Positions 1-8,549 are shown, numbered from the stretch's first letter. The stretch: DNA of 64,000 nt from Chryseobacterium artocarpi (GCF_001684975.1 NZ_MAYH01000034.1:620001-684000); one strand, 5' to 3'. Numbers and translations are program-made. Notes: a model not told the origin generated them from the letters alone.

Positions 1-1
1 A

Positions 2-100
2 GAAAGAATGTCTACGCCAAATGGAAGAAGAGTTTTGGCTGCGAGAAGAGCTAAAGGCAGAAAGAGTTTAACTGTAAGTGCTGCACGCGCTAAGAGATAA
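2..100 (+). CDS. rpmH: 50S ribosomal protein L34, 3' part only
   Basis: The first bases read in one frame as the C-terminal 32 residues of L34. The stretch has the arginine/lysine-rich run STPNGRRVLAARRAKGRKSL that is nearly invariant in this short large-subunit protein, and it ends in TAA. The 5' part lies outside the window, so the start cannot be judged. A strong hairpin terminator follows at once, so rpmH ends its transcript here. Confidence 0.93.
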   Translation, partial: ERMSTPNGRRVLAARRAKGRKSLTVSAARAKR

Positions 101-124
101 TCTTTTTATTATCATATACAAAAC

Positions 125-156
125 ATGCTTGAAAAGTTTCTTTTCAGGCATTTTTT
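125..156 (+). terminator. Rho-independent terminator of rpmH
   Basis: An 11-bp stem (125-135 with 141-151, one G-U pair) around a 5-base loop is followed directly by a T run. It lies 25 bases after the rpmH stop. Confidence 0.8.
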
Positions 157-254
157 GTTGTTAAAATTTATTAAAATTAGAGTCAAATAGACTTCTTTTT
201 TCTATTTTTAAAGATTGAAAATTTTTTGTTAGAAATAGCCTTTAAAATTAAATT

Positions 255-965
255 ATGCCACATACAAATATCTCCGGAGACAATATTATAAGTTTACAGC
301 ACGCAAAAATTGCCCAAAAAAACTTTACTGTTCTTTCTGATGTAAATCTTAACATTAAAAAAGGTAGATTCTGCTATCTTATTGGAAAAACAGGTTCCGG
401 AAAGAGTTCCCTTCTGAAAACACTTTATGGACACATTCCATTAGCTTCAGGACATGGGTCTGTAGTAGGATTTGATTTAGCTAAACTAAAACCGTCTGAT
501 ATTCCTAACTTAAGAAGAAAACTAGGAATTGTATTTCAGGATTTCCAATTACTTTCTGACAGAACTGTTGAGAAAAACTTAAAATTCGTTCTGGAAGCTA
601 CAGGATGGAATGACAAGGTAAAAATAGAAGACCGCATCAATGAAGTACTAGGAAGTGTGAACATGAAAAGCAAAAAGCACAAAATGCCACACGAACTTTC
701 CGGAGGTGAACAACAGCGTATTGCCATTGCAAGAGCTCTTCTAAATCATCCGGATCTTATCCTAGCAGATGAACCAACAGGAAACCTTGACCCTGAAACA
801 TCCAACGAAATTATGACTTTACTAAAACAGGTTGCCCTTGAAAATGGCGCAGCTGTAGTAATGGCAACACATGATTATCACATGATCCAGAACTTCCCTG
901 GCGAAGCAATCAGATGTGAGGAAGGAAAAGTTTCTGTATTGGATACTGCTGAGTTATTTGAGTAA
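255..965 (+). CDS. ftsE: Cell division ABC transporter ATP-binding protein FtsE
   Basis: This 236-residue ABC ATPase has Walker A GKTGSGKSS (residues 44-52), Q-loop Gln95, signature LSGGEQQ (148-154), Walker B LILADEP (168-174) and H-loop His206. The segment around YLIGKTGSGKSSLLKTLY is characteristic of FtsE, which pairs with the membrane protein FtsX at the division site to control septal peptidoglycan hydrolysis. No ftsX is adjacent: the next gene lies on the other strand, so the partner must be encoded elsewhere. Flanking orientation suggests a single-gene transcript. A LolD-type lipoprotein exporter ATPase is the main alternative, but the length and N-terminal half fit FtsE better. Confidence 0.82.
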   Translation: MPHTNISGDNIISLQHAKIAQKNFTVLSDVNLNIKKGRFCYLIGKTGSGKSSLLKTLYGHIPLASGHGSVVGFDLAKLKPSDIPNLRRKLGIVFQDFQLLSDRTVEKNLKFVLEATGWNDKVKIEDRINEVLGSVNMKSKKHKMPHELSGGEQQRIAIARALLNHPDLILADEPTGNLDPETSNEIMTLLKQVALENGAAVVMATHDYHMIQNFPGEAIRCEEGKVSVLDTAELFE

Positions 966-985
966 AAACAAAGGTTATTTAAACC

Positions 986-1687
986 TTAAACATTCTTTTT
1001 AAAGACATGAAACTCCTTAGTGAGTTCAAGATATTGGTCCGAGTATATTCTCGGACTTTTTTCTATAATAAATTCTGATGCTTCAGTGATTTTCTCTATT
1101 GGGGAAAACTCTAAAACAAGTCTTTTTACATTCGAATTTTCAATTCCTTTAATATCCACCTTTCGGTTCAGAAATAAATTATTTTCTGATGCAATTTGAA
1201 CAAAAACATCTCCTGCTTCCACAGGAATAATCACAGAAAACAACCCATTTTCAGTCAGAAGAGCTGCCGTTTTTTCGATCAACTGCCTAAAGTTCAATTC
1301 CACTGTCTGGCGGGCAATTTTGTCTTTTTCTGAGCCTGATTCTTCAAAGTAAGGAGGATTTGAGACAATGAGATCAAATTGATATTCTGTTTCAAATGTT
1401 TTAAAGTCCTGATGATTATTTTTTAGTCTTTCCTGAAAAGGCGAGTTTTCAAAATTGAGTTTTGTAAGCGCAACTGCTTCTTCATTAATATCCAACCCCA
1501 GAAAATATGCATGGGAATTTCTTTGTGCTAACATTAATGAAATTAACCCTGTTCCCGTTCCTACTTCCAGAACGTGAGAAGCCGCTTCAATATTCGCCAG
1601 AGCACCCAGCAAAACACCGTCTGTTCCTACACGAAAGACGTTTTTAGACTGCTGAATTTGAAATTGCTTAAATATAAAAGGTTTCAC
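986..1687 (-). CDS. trmN6: tRNA1(Val) (adenine(37)-N6)-methyltransferase, TrmN6/YfiC family
   Basis: This 233-residue Rossmann-fold methyltransferase has SAM motif I VLEVGTGTGLISL (residues 39-51) and the N6-adenine motif NPPY (110-113). These mark the YfiC/TrmN6 family, which methylates N6 of A37 in tRNA(Val). The start is a GTG whose first base is the last base of the upstream kinase TAG stop, so translation is probably coupled. It is the last gene of the operon ribE - histidine kinase - trmN6. Assignment of the exact tRNA target is by family only. Confidence 0.82.
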   Translation of the reverse strand: MKPFIFKQFQIQQSKNVFRVGTDGVLLGALANIEAASHVLEVGTGTGLISLMLAQRNSHAYFLGLDINEEAVALTKLNFENSPFQERLKNNHQDFKTFETEYQFDLIVSNPPYFEESGSEKDKIARQTVELNFRQLIEKTAALLTENGLFSVIIPVEAGDVFVQIASENNLFLNRKVDIKGIENSNVKRLVLEFSPIEKITEASEFIIEKSPRIYSDQYLELTKEFHVFKKNV

Positions 1688-3141
1688 TATAAATTGGTAG
1701 GCAAAGTAATAATAAATGTAGACCCCTTCCCTACTTCTGATTTTACAGAAATCTCACCTTTGTAATCTTCAATCATTTTTCTTACCATGGATAAACCAAG
1801 TCCCATACCACTATTTTTAGAGGTAAAATTAGGTTCAAAAATTCTCTCGTACATATTTTCAGGAATCCCGATACCGTTATCCTGAACAGAAATAATAACT
1901 CTTCTCTGATGCTGCTCTACATCTACATTGATAATCAGCTTTCGCTCATCACTCTCCGCCTGCTTGGCATTGGTAACAAGATTGGTAATAATCCTGGAAA
2001 GATAAATTCTATCCATATTGATCATAATATTACTCTTATTAGCATGCATGAAGATACTGTCATCATTGAATACACGAAGAATATCTTCAACCTCAGTGTT
2101 CAGATTGATCACCTCGTTATTTTTTTCAGGAAGTTTGGCAAATTCTGAGAATGCAGAAGCAACGGTAGCAATCAGATCAATCTGATCTACCATCGTTTTA
2201 CTCATCTGCTTTACTCTTTCTTTAATATTCGGATCTTCAGGGTCAAATTTTCTTTCAAAGTTCTGAATAGTAAGTTTCATTGGAGTAAGCGGGTTTTTCA
2301 CCTCGTGAGCAACCTGTTTCGCCATTTCTCTCCAAGCTTCTTCTGATGCTTTGAACCTTAGCCTTTCTTTTTGATCCTGAATCTGCAGAATCATTCTGTT
2401 ATAAGCTCTTGCTAAAGCATTCAATTCGTCATTTTTATAATATCTGATAGGACGCATTTCATTTTCAAATAATGTAATACGGGTAATCATATCAGAGAAC
2501 TTCGTAATTGTTTTAGCAAGACTGTTTGAAGTCACCCAGCTGATCCAAATACTGAACAGAATAAGAAATATATCTACTAAAAGTATATATTTTACGTATT
2601 GATGGAGCACCTCCAGATAAGCAGATTCATTATGATATAAAGGAATATAAACTACGCCTATGGGCTCAAGTTCATTGTTTTTCAATAAAAGATATGAAGA
2701 GGTAAGCTTGGCATCTTTAGCAGCATCATATCTGGTCATATCAACCCTTGCATCAGTAGCAAGGATTTTGTTGATGATTTCTACAGGAAGCGACTTTTGG
2801 TCAATCAAACTCTCATCTTTATTAGAAAGCAGATAGTTTCCTTTCAGATCATAAATAACGATATCATGCTGATTAATATCTGCTATTTCAAAGATTTTAT
2901 TACCTAAAACCTTAGGAAGATCCTTCGTTTCTACCAATGTACGGCTTACTGCGTAGTCCAGATACCTCATTACAGCATTGGTTTTCTCCTGCATATCAAT
3001 ATTACTTTGCTGTAGAGAATTATTTCTCAAAACAAAGTAAGGAACCAATGAAGTAGCTACAACACTTAAAAAGCATACCAGTAAGAAACCGAAAAAGACA
3101 CGGTTCCTTAAGCTATATCCTTTATATTTATTAATTGACAT
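1687..3141 (-). CDS. NtrY-like membrane sensor histidine kinase
   Basis: This 484-residue protein has two membrane segments (about 14-37 and 183-203) enclosing a roughly 145-residue extracytoplasmic sensor region. A HAMP linker (about 204-256) and the phospho-acceptor H-box AHEVKNPLTPMK with His279 follow. The C-terminal HATPase carries N-box NLVTNAKQA, G1 DNGIGIP and G2 GMGLGLSMV. The HEVKNPLTPMKL form is typical of NtrY-type kinases. No response regulator is adjacent, so its partner is unlinked. It starts one base after the riboflavin synthase stop and overlaps trmN6 by one base. The signal it senses cannot be read from the sequence. Confidence 0.88.
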   Translation of the reverse strand: MSINKYKGYSLRNRVFFGFLLVCFLSVVATSLVPYFVLRNNSLQQSNIDMQEKTNAVMRYLDYAVSRTLVETKDLPKVLGNKIFEIADINQHDIVIYDLKGNYLLSNKDESLIDQKSLPVEIINKILATDARVDMTRYDAAKDAKLTSSYLLLKNNELEPIGVVYIPLYHNESAYLEVLHQYVKYILLVDIFLILFSIWISWVTSNSLAKTITKFSDMITRITLFENEMRPIRYYKNDELNALARAYNRMILQIQDQKERLRFKASEEAWREMAKQVAHEVKNPLTPMKLTIQNFERKFDPEDPNIKERVKQMSKTMVDQIDLIATVASAFSEFAKLPEKNNEVINLNTEVEDILRVFNDDSIFMHANKSNIMINMDRIYLSRIITNLVTNAKQAESDERKLIINVDVEQHQRRVIISVQDNGIGIPENMYERIFEPNFTSKNSGMGLGLSMVRKMIEDYKGEISVKSEVGKGSTFIITLPTNL

Positions 3142-3142
3142 C

Positions 3143-3727
3143 CTACTTTTTAATTAACCTAGCAATATACTTACCAATGATGTCAAATTCCAGGTTCACT
3201 TTATCACCAATCTTCAGATGCTGCATATTGGTAAATTCCCAAGTATAAGGAATAATCGCCACTGAAAACTGTGTTTCCTCACTTTTTGCTACGGTTAAAC
3301 TGATTCCGTTTACAGTGATTGATCCTTGAGGAACTGTTACAAAACTTCCGTCTGATTCATATTTCATAGTGATGAAATAACTTCCGTCTTTATTTTCAAT
3401 TCCAACAACCTCCCCGGTTTTATCAACATGTCCCTGAACAATATGACCATCTAGCCTACCATCCATTTTCATACAACGCTCAAGGTTTACAACCGTTCCC
3501 AGTTCCCATTTTCCGAGATTAGTTTTCTCCAGTGTTTCGTTGATGGCTGTTACTACATATTGATTATCTTTAATCTCAACCACAGTAAGACAACATCCGT
3601 TGTGAGCCAGACTCTGATCAATTTTAAGTTCGTTTGTAAAAGGGCATGTCAGTGTGAAATCTATGTTGCTTCCTTTTTCTTCAATCTTTTCAATAACACC
3701 AACTGCTTCAATAATTCCTGTGAACAT
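3143..3727 (-). CDS. ribE: Riboflavin synthase, alpha subunit type
   Basis: This 194-residue protein has the typical start MFTGIIEAVG and two tandem lumazine-binding barrels (about 1-97 and 98-190), with the hallmark GHIVQGHVD at the domain junction. The enzyme converts two 6,7-dimethyl-8-ribityllumazine molecules into riboflavin plus a pyrimidine in the cytosol. It is the first gene of a minus-strand operon with the histidine kinase and trmN6. Its promoter overlaps that of the divergent pdxA. Other riboflavin genes are not in the window. Confidence 0.95.
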   Translation of the reverse strand: MFTGIIEAVGVIEKIEEKGSNIDFTLTCPFTNELKIDQSLAHNGCCLTVVEIKDNQYVVTAINETLEKTNLGKWELGTVVNLERCMKMDGRLDGHIVQGHVDKTGEVVGIENKDGSYFITMKYESDGSFVTVPQGSITVNGISLTVAKSEETQFSVAIIPYTWEFTNMQHLKIGDKVNLEFDIIGKYIARLIKK

Positions 3728-3739
3728 ATTATTTTTTGC

Positions 3740-3747
3740 TAAATTTG
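3740..3747 (+). promoter_or_regulatory. pdxA promoter -7 element
   Basis: TAAATTTG matches the Bacteroidota -7 consensus TAnnTTTG, 28 bases before the pdxA ATG. No good -33 TTG is visible at normal spacing. Confidence 0.55.
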
Positions 3748-3761
3748 TAAATTATAATCTT

Positions 3762-3769
3762 CAAAGATA
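3762..3769 (-). promoter_or_regulatory. ribE promoter -7 element
   Basis: On the minus strand this reads TATCTTTG, a full match to TAnnTTTG, 35 bases before the ribE start. It lies 14 bases beyond the plus-strand pdxA element, so the two promoters face each other and overlap. Confidence 0.55.
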
Positions 3770-3775
3770 ATCAAA

Positions 3776-4867
3776 ATGAGCCCAAAAAACCATAAAGTAC
3801 GAGTAGGAATTTCAATCGGTGATTTCAACGGCATCGGTCCGGAGATCATTATGAAGTCTCTGAAAGACAAAACTATTACAGATTTTTTCACTCCTGTAAT
3901 TTTTGGTTCGGGGAAATTATTCACTTATCAGAAAAACATTTTCAAGCTGAATCTTAATTTCAACTATGTAAATGAAGCTTCTCAGGCTCAACCTGGAAAG
4001 CTGAATATGGTGAATCTTACCAAGGAAAATGTCAATGTAGAATTGGGAGTACCTACAGAAGAATCTACCAAAATGGCTATTGATTCTCTGGAAGCAGCTA
4101 CAGAAGCCTTAATGAAAGGAGACATTGATGTATTGGTAACAGCTCCTATCAACAAAGACGAAATGGTGAAGATGGGCTTTAAGCATGCAGGACATACGGG
4201 ATATTTTGAGGAAAAATTCAGCAAAAAAGGATTAATGTTCCTGGTAACTGAAGATCTTAAAGTAGCCGTATCTACTCATCATATTCCTATTGCTCAGGTT
4301 GCAGAGAATATTTCCAAGGATAAAATTAAAAAGCAGATCAGAGTATTAAATCAGACTCTTATTGAAGATTTCTGTATTCAGAAGCCGAAAATCGCCATCT
4401 TAGGGCTTAATCCTCACGCAGGTGATGGTGGAGTAATCGGAAGTGAAGAGATCGAAATCATCAGCCCGGCTATAAAGGAACTTTCGGACAATGGAATTCT
4501 AACGTTCGGACCTTTCCCTGCAGATAGTTTCTTCCAACCGAACAAATACAAAAACTTTGATGCTGTTTTGGCAATGTATCATGATCAGGGGTTAGCTCCT
4601 TTCAAAACATTGGCTTACGAAGAAGGCGTAAATTATACTGCAGGTCTTCCTTTCATCAGAACTTCTCCGGATCATGGAGTTGCCTATGATATTGCAGGGA
4701 AAAATATTGCTGATGAACAAAGTTTTATGGAAGCTATTTTCACTGCTATTAAGGTATTTAAGAACAGAAGTGAATACGGCGAACTGATGAATAATCGTCT
4801 TCAGCCGAGAAAAATGGCTGTCGACAACGGAATAGATGAAGATCTACCTGATGAAACTGAAGCATAA
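3776..4867 (+). CDS. pdxA: 4-hydroxythreonine-4-phosphate dehydrogenase
   Basis: This 363-residue protein has the PdxA hallmarks: N-terminal GISIGDFNGIGPEI, the metal-site region HAGHTGYFEE, and AMYHDQGLAPFK with its conserved histidine. The enzyme oxidises 4-phosphohydroxy-L-threonine with NAD in the DXP-dependent pyridoxal 5'-phosphate pathway. The length is slightly above the usual 330 residues, with an acidic C-terminal tail. It heads the block pdxA - DUF177 - rpmF - accB - accC, an order I know from other Flavobacteriia. Confidence 0.96.
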   Translation: MSPKNHKVRVGISIGDFNGIGPEIIMKSLKDKTITDFFTPVIFGSGKLFTYQKNIFKLNLNFNYVNEASQAQPGKLNMVNLTKENVNVELGVPTEESTKMAIDSLEAATEALMKGDIDVLVTAPINKDEMVKMGFKHAGHTGYFEEKFSKKGLMFLVTEDLKVAVSTHHIPIAQVAENISKDKIKKQIRVLNQTLIEDFCIQKPKIAILGLNPHAGDGGVIGSEEIEIISPAIKELSDNGILTFGPFPADSFFQPNKYKNFDAVLAMYHDQGLAPFKTLAYEEGVNYTAGLPFIRTSPDHGVAYDIAGKNIADEQSFMEAIFTAIKVFKNRSEYGELMNNRLQPRKMAVDNGIDEDLPDETEA

Positions 4868-4874
4868 ATCATTG

Positions 4875-4899
4875 AAACAAATTTTAAATTAATTTGTTT
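4875..4899 (+). terminator. Possible weak terminator after pdxA
   Basis: A perfect 9-bp AT-rich stem (4875-4883 with 4891-4899) is followed by a T-rich stretch. It has almost no GC, so it may only be a weak hairpin. Confidence 0.35.
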
Positions 4900-4909
4900 T
4901 AGATTTTAT

Positions 4910-4939
4910 TTGTTATTATAAAAAAAATGCATATTTTTG
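4910..4939 (+). promoter_or_regulatory. Promoter of the DUF177-rpmF operon
   Basis: The -7 element TATTTTTG is at 4932-4939 and a -33 TTG at 4910-4912, with a 19-base spacer, all matching the flavobacterial consensus. The predicted leader before the ATG at 4952 is very short. Confidence 0.65.
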
Positions 4940-4951
4940 CACACTCATTTT

Positions 4952-5482
4952 ATGGACAAGTTAAGAAACTATGACGTAAGCTTTTCCGGACTTAAAAACG
5001 GAAAACACGAGTTCAAGTTTGAGATAGATAAAACGTTCTTTCAATTATTTGACACTGAGCAGGAATTTACAAACCCAAGGATAGAAGTAAATGTATTACT
5101 TGATAAACATACTACTTTCCTGGAGTTTGAGATTAAGATCAAAGGTTTAGTTGAGCTGGTTTGTGATATCACAAATGAAGATTTCGACTATCCTATTGAG
5201 AATGAAATTAAAATTCTGGTGAATTTCGGAGAAGAATATGACGACAGCAATGAAGATGTCATCACGATTCCTACCGGAGAGCATGCTTTCAATGTAGCCC
5301 ATTTGATCTACGAAAATGTAATGCTTTCTATCCCGATGAAAAAGATTTCACCGAATGTAAGTGATGAAGATATACAAATTCTTGATCAGTTCAGTCCAAA
5401 AGAAATTGAGGAAACCGAAGAGGAAGAACATGACAGTGATCCGAGATGGGACGCTTTAAAAAAGTTAAGAGACAATAATTAA
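4952..5482 (+). CDS. YceD family protein (DUF177)
   Basis: This 176-residue acidic protein belongs to the YceD/DUF177 family, whose gene sits next to rpmF (L32) across bacteria. The family is linked to 23S rRNA/ribosome metabolism, but its molecular role is not settled. I chose the ATG at 4952 (MDKLRNYDV). A reading from TTG at 4937 adds five residues but begins inside the promoter -7 element. The C-terminal end EETEEEEHDSDPRWDALKKL is the usual acidic tail with the DPRW motif. It is followed by a hairpin and then rpmF. Confidence 0.85.
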   Translation: MDKLRNYDVSFSGLKNGKHEFKFEIDKTFFQLFDTEQEFTNPRIEVNVLLDKHTTFLEFEIKIKGLVELVCDITNEDFDYPIENEIKILVNFGEEYDDSNEDVITIPTGEHAFNVAHLIYENVMLSIPMKKISPNVSDEDIQILDQFSPKEIEETEEEEHDSDPRWDALKKLRDNN

Positions 5483-5500
5483 ATAGAATAATTTAAATAT

Positions 5501-5521
5501 GATGAGATGATGAATCTCATC
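5501..5521 (+). other. Hairpin between yceD and rpmF
   Basis: There is a perfect 8-bp inverted repeat, GATGAGAT (5501-5508) and ATCTCATC (5514-5521), with a 5-base loop. It lies 29 bases before the rpmF ATG and no T run follows, so it is not a standard terminator. It may be an mRNA processing or translational control element. Confidence 0.5.
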
Positions 5522-5549
5522 GCTCATCAATTAAAAAAGTTATTAGAAA

Positions 5550-5753
5550 ATGGCACATCCAAAGAGAAGACAGTCGTCTACAAGAAGAGATAAGAGAAGA
5601 ACTCACTACAAAGCTGTAGTTCCTCAATTAGCTAAAGATGCAACAACAGGAGAGCTTCACCTATACCACAGAGCTCACTGGCATGAAGGAAAACTTTACT
5701 ACAGAGGTAAAGTAGTATTGGAAAAAGAAGTAGCTACTACTGAAGAAAACTAA
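5550..5753 (+). CDS. rpmF: 50S ribosomal protein L32
   Basis: This 67-residue basic protein starts [20 protein letters not shown], the invariant N-terminus of bacterial L32 after the initiator. It is a structural protein of the large ribosomal subunit. It follows yceD by 67 bases that hold a hairpin and is closed by a strong terminator, so yceD-rpmF forms a two-gene transcript. The zinc-ligand cysteines found in some L32 proteins are absent. Confidence 0.97.
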   Translation: MAHPKRRQSSTRRDKRRTHYKAVVPQLAKDATTGELHLYHRAHWHEGKLYYRGKVVLEKEVATTEEN

Positions 5754-5758
5754 GAGTC

Positions 5759-5828
5759 GCTTTTTCATTGAAAAAGCCTCATTTTAATACAAAAACCGCC
5801 CAATTTTGATAAAATTTGGCGGTTTTTT
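5759..5828 (+). terminator. Terminator of the yceD-rpmF operon
   Basis: There are two hairpins. A perfect 8-bp stem lies at 5759-5766 with 5770-5777. A longer stem follows, 5791-5800 with 5818-5827, extended inward by six more pairs after one mismatch, and ends in a T run. The second is a textbook intrinsic terminator. Confidence 0.85.
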
Positions 5829-5829
5829 G

Positions 5830-5858
5830 TTGTTTTTTGCGTTTTTTTGGTATCTTTG
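5830..5858 (+). promoter_or_regulatory. accB promoter with flanking inverted repeat
   Basis: The -7 element TATCTTTG is at 5851-5858 and TTG at 5830-5832 (18-base spacer). An inverted repeat TTTGGT (5846-5851) and ACCAAA (5861-5866) brackets the -7 element and could be an operator. Confidence 0.6.
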
Positions 5859-5881
5859 ACACCAAATCAAATATCAAATTT

Positions 5882-6364
5882 ATGGACATTAAAGACATAC
5901 AGAATCTTATTAAGTTTGTATCTAAGGCTGAAGTTTCAGAAGTAAAATATAAAACTAAGGATTTCGAAATCACTATTAAAACTCCATTAGCTGGAAGCGA
6001 TGCTGTTTATGCACAACCTGCAGTATACCACACTGCTCCTCAGGCTGTAGCTGCTCCGGCACCTGTTGCAACTCCTGCTGCTGCACCTGCAGAGAAAGCT
6101 GAGGCTGCATCTGATGATAGCAAATATGTAACAATCAAGTCTCCAATGATCGGTACTTTCTACAGAAAGCCATCTCCTGATAAAGATGTATTCGTAAATG
6201 TAGGTGATGAAGTTTCTGTTGGTAAAGTAGTTTGCGTAATTGAAGCAATGAAGTTATTCAACCAGATTGAATCTGAGATTAGCGGAAAAATCGTTAAAAT
6301 CTTAGTTGATGATGCTACTCCGGTAGAATACGACCAACCATTATTCTTAGTAGATCCATCTTAA
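5882..6364 (+). CDS. accB: Acetyl-CoA carboxylase biotin carboxyl carrier protein
   Basis: This 160-residue protein has a short N-terminal domain, an Ala/Pro-rich flexible linker (about 43-78), and a C-terminal biotinyl domain with the biotinylation motif EAMKL. The acceptor lysine is about residue 124. It carries the carboxybiotin arm between biotin carboxylase and carboxyltransferase in the first step of fatty acid synthesis. The start is ATG at 5882 (MDIKDIQNLI), just after the promoter; a longer in-frame reading would run through the promoter and terminator. accC follows. Confidence 0.96.
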   Translation: MDIKDIQNLIKFVSKAEVSEVKYKTKDFEITIKTPLAGSDAVYAQPAVYHTAPQAVAAPAPVATPAAAPAEKAEAASDDSKYVTIKSPMIGTFYRKPSPDKDVFVNVGDEVSVGKVVCVIEAMKLFNQIESEISGKIVKILVDDATPVEYDQPLFLVDPS

Positions 6365-6457
6365 GGAATTTTAGATTAAAGATTATAAATTTTAGATGAA
6401 ACTTTTTCATTTAAAATAATTTAAAATTCAAAATTTATAATTTAAAATTTCGGAGAG

Positions 6458-7816
6458 ATGTTCAAAAAAATATTAATAGCCAATCGTGGCGAAATTGCAA
6501 TGCGTATTTTACGTACTTGTAAAGAAATGGGGATCAAAACCGTTGCAGTATACTCTACTGCAGATAAAGACAGTCTTCACGTAAGATTTGCAGATGAAGC
6601 GGTTTGTATCGGTCCTGCGATGAGCAAAGACTCATACCTTAAAATCCCTAACATTATTGCTGCAGCAGAAATTACAAATGCTGACGCTATTCACCCAGGT
6701 TATGGATTCTTATCTGAAAATGCTAACTTTTCAAGAATCTGCGAAAAGAACGGAATCAAGTTCATTGGAGCTTCTCCGGAGCAGATTGAAAAAATGGGAG
6801 ACAAAGCAAATGCTAAAGCTACCATGAAAGCTGCTGGTGTACCTTGTGTACCTGGTTCTGACGGATTAATTGAATCTTACGAACACGCTGTAAAAGTTGC
6901 TGAAGAAACTGGATATCCTGTAATGATCAAAGCTACTGCCGGTGGTGGAGGTAAAGGGATGAGAGCTGTCTGGAAAGCTGAAGATCTTAAAGATCACTGG
7001 GAGTCTGCTATTCAGGAAGCTGTAGCTGCCTTTGGAAACGGAGGTATGTATATGGAAAAACTGATTGAAGAACCTAGACATATTGAAATTCAGGTTGCAG
7101 GAGACCAATTCGGTAAAGCTTGCCACCTTTCTGAAAGAGACTGTTCTGTACAGAGAAGAAATCAGAAATTAACGGAAGAAACTCCTTCTCCATTCATGAC
7201 TGACGAACTTCGTGAGAAAATGGGTGACGCTGCTGTAAAAGCTGCTGAATTTATTGGATACGAAGGGGTAGGAACTATCGAATTCCTTGTAGACAAGCAC
7301 AGAAATTTCTATTTCATGGAAATGAATACAAGAATCCAGGTAGAGCACCCGATCACTGAGCAGGTAATTGATTATGACCTTATCAGAGAACAGATTCTTC
7401 TTGCTGCGGGAACTCCTATTTCAGGAATCAATTATTACCCTAAATTACATTCAATCGAATGTAGAATCAACGCTGAAGACCCTTACGCAGACTTCAGACC
7501 ATCTCCGGGAAAAATCACTGGATTAAACATCCCTGGAGGACACGGAATCAGAGTAGACACTCACGTTTATTCAGGATATACAATTCCTTCTAACTATGAC
7601 TCTATGATTGCTAAGCTTATCACAACGGCTCAAACCCGTGAGGAAGCTATCGCAAAAATGAGACGTGCTCTTGAGGAATTCTATATCGAAGGTGTAAAAA
7701 CTACTATTCCTTTCCACAGACAACTGATGGATAATGAAGATTATCTTGCAGGAAACTACACTACAAAATTCATGGAGGATTTTGTAATGGATAGAAAATA
7801 CGACAATCATCACTAA
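6458..7816 (+). CDS. accC: Acetyl-CoA carboxylase, biotin carboxylase subunit
   Basis: This 452-residue protein starts [17 protein letters not shown] and has the ATP-grasp glycine-rich loop [24 protein letters not shown], and the catalytic region [14 protein letters not shown]. It carboxylates the biotin on AccB using ATP and bicarbonate. It lies 93 bases after accB with no terminator between, so it is probably co-transcribed. accA lies about 13 kb away in this window and accD is not present, so the carboxylase genes are split over at least three loci. Confidence 0.97.
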   Translation: MFKKILIANRGEIAMRILRTCKEMGIKTVAVYSTADKDSLHVRFADEAVCIGPAMSKDSYLKIPNIIAAAEITNADAIHPGYGFLSENANFSRICEKNGIKFIGASPEQIEKMGDKANAKATMKAAGVPCVPGSDGLIESYEHAVKVAEETGYPVMIKATAGGGGKGMRAVWKAEDLKDHWESAIQEAVAAFGNGGMYMEKLIEEPRHIEIQVAGDQFGKACHLSERDCSVQRRNQKLTEETPSPFMTDELREKMGDAAVKAAEFIGYEGVGTIEFLVDKHRNFYFMEMNTRIQVEHPITEQVIDYDLIREQILLAAGTPISGINYYPKLHSIECRINAEDPYADFRPSPGKITGLNIPGGHGIRVDTHVYSGYTIPSNYDSMIAKLITTAQTREEAIAKMRRALEEFYIEGVKTTIPFHRQLMDNEDYLAGNYTTKFMEDFVMDRKYDNHH

Positions 7817-7840
7817 GATGATGTAAAATAAAAACTTCAA

Positions 7841-7879
7841 TGATCCGTCATACAAATTTGTGTGACGGATTATTTTTTT
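7841..7879 (+). terminator. Terminator of accBC
   Basis: A long nearly perfect palindrome (7843-7850 with 7863-7870, extended inward through TACAAATTTGTG) is followed by T7. It lies 26 bases after the accC stop. Confidence 0.85.
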
Positions 7880-7884
7880 CTTGA

Positions 7885-7892
7885 TATCTTTG
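7885..7892 (+). promoter_or_regulatory. Promoter -7 element of the small membrane protein gene
   Basis: TATCTTTG matches TAnnTTTG and lies nine bases before the chosen ATG at 7902. A TTG at 7858-7860 inside the upstream terminator is 24 bases away, rather far for a -33 element. Confidence 0.5.
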
Positions 7893-7901
7893 AAGACAAC
7901 C

Positions 7902-8333
7902 ATGAACAAAGTTTTAAAATGGATACTGATCATTTGTACAGGTGGCATTCTGCTTTACCTGGCAGCAAGTTTTTTTGCGGTGTTCATGCTTACTTATTTC
8001 AGCTCATCAAAAAGAATAAACCTTCCCGCCGAAGAAAAAGCATTTGAAAAAATAAAGAAGGTATATCATATTGAAACCATAGAGCGCAGCCCGGAATTTG
8101 AAAGACAGGTTAAAAATCAGGACACCATAACCTATACTCTGTATCTTTACAGCAAAAGCAATTGTAATATCGAACCTGATTCTTTGAAAAAGAATGCTTT
8201 AAGAATTGCTAAAGAGATCAACAATATTCATCTTGAATCTAAATATTACAAATATCGTTTAGTATTTTCATGTAAAGCTTACAATCCTAATGGATTTGAT
8301 TTTGAATTTTTAAGAAAAGATATAATTCCTTAA
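7902..8333 (+). CDS. Small membrane-anchored protein of unknown function
   Basis: This 143-residue protein is not recognised. One strong N-terminal membrane segment (about residues 7-33, WILIICTGGILLYLAASFFA) is followed by a charged extracytoplasmic domain with two cysteines, in SNCN and SCKAYN. The start is ATG at 7902. A TTG at 7881 in the same frame would lie across the promoter element, so it is rejected. The gene stands alone between the accBC terminator and rocD. Confidence 0.65.
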   Translation: MNKVLKWILIICTGGILLYLAASFFAVFMLTYFSSSKRINLPAEEKAFEKIKKVYHIETIERSPEFERQVKNQDTITYTLYLYSKSNCNIEPDSLKKNALRIAKEINNIHLESKYYKYRLVFSCKAYNPNGFDFEFLRKDIIP

Positions 8334-8549
8334 TATATAAATCATTAACCAATAATTTCGACGAAAGCAGTAAAATTAGGAAGGAAATAAAGCGTAAGCA
8401 ACTTCTCGATTTCTAAAGATAGAATACCTGCAACAGTTTATTCGTTCAACAAATATTCTCTAGAACACTTCATTTAACCCTCAAAATACACTTCATTTAC
8501 AGCATTATACTCTACTCCATTTTTGTTCATTCATCTCATTAATATTATG

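Noticed and set aside
971..987. AAGGTT/AACCTT repeat between ftsE and trmN6 as a terminator
   Set aside because: Short, AT-rich and overlapping the trmN6 stop codon; not convincing.
7571..7948. 125-codon frame on the minus strand over the end of accC
   Set aside because: It is antisense to a strongly conserved gene and has no recognisable product.
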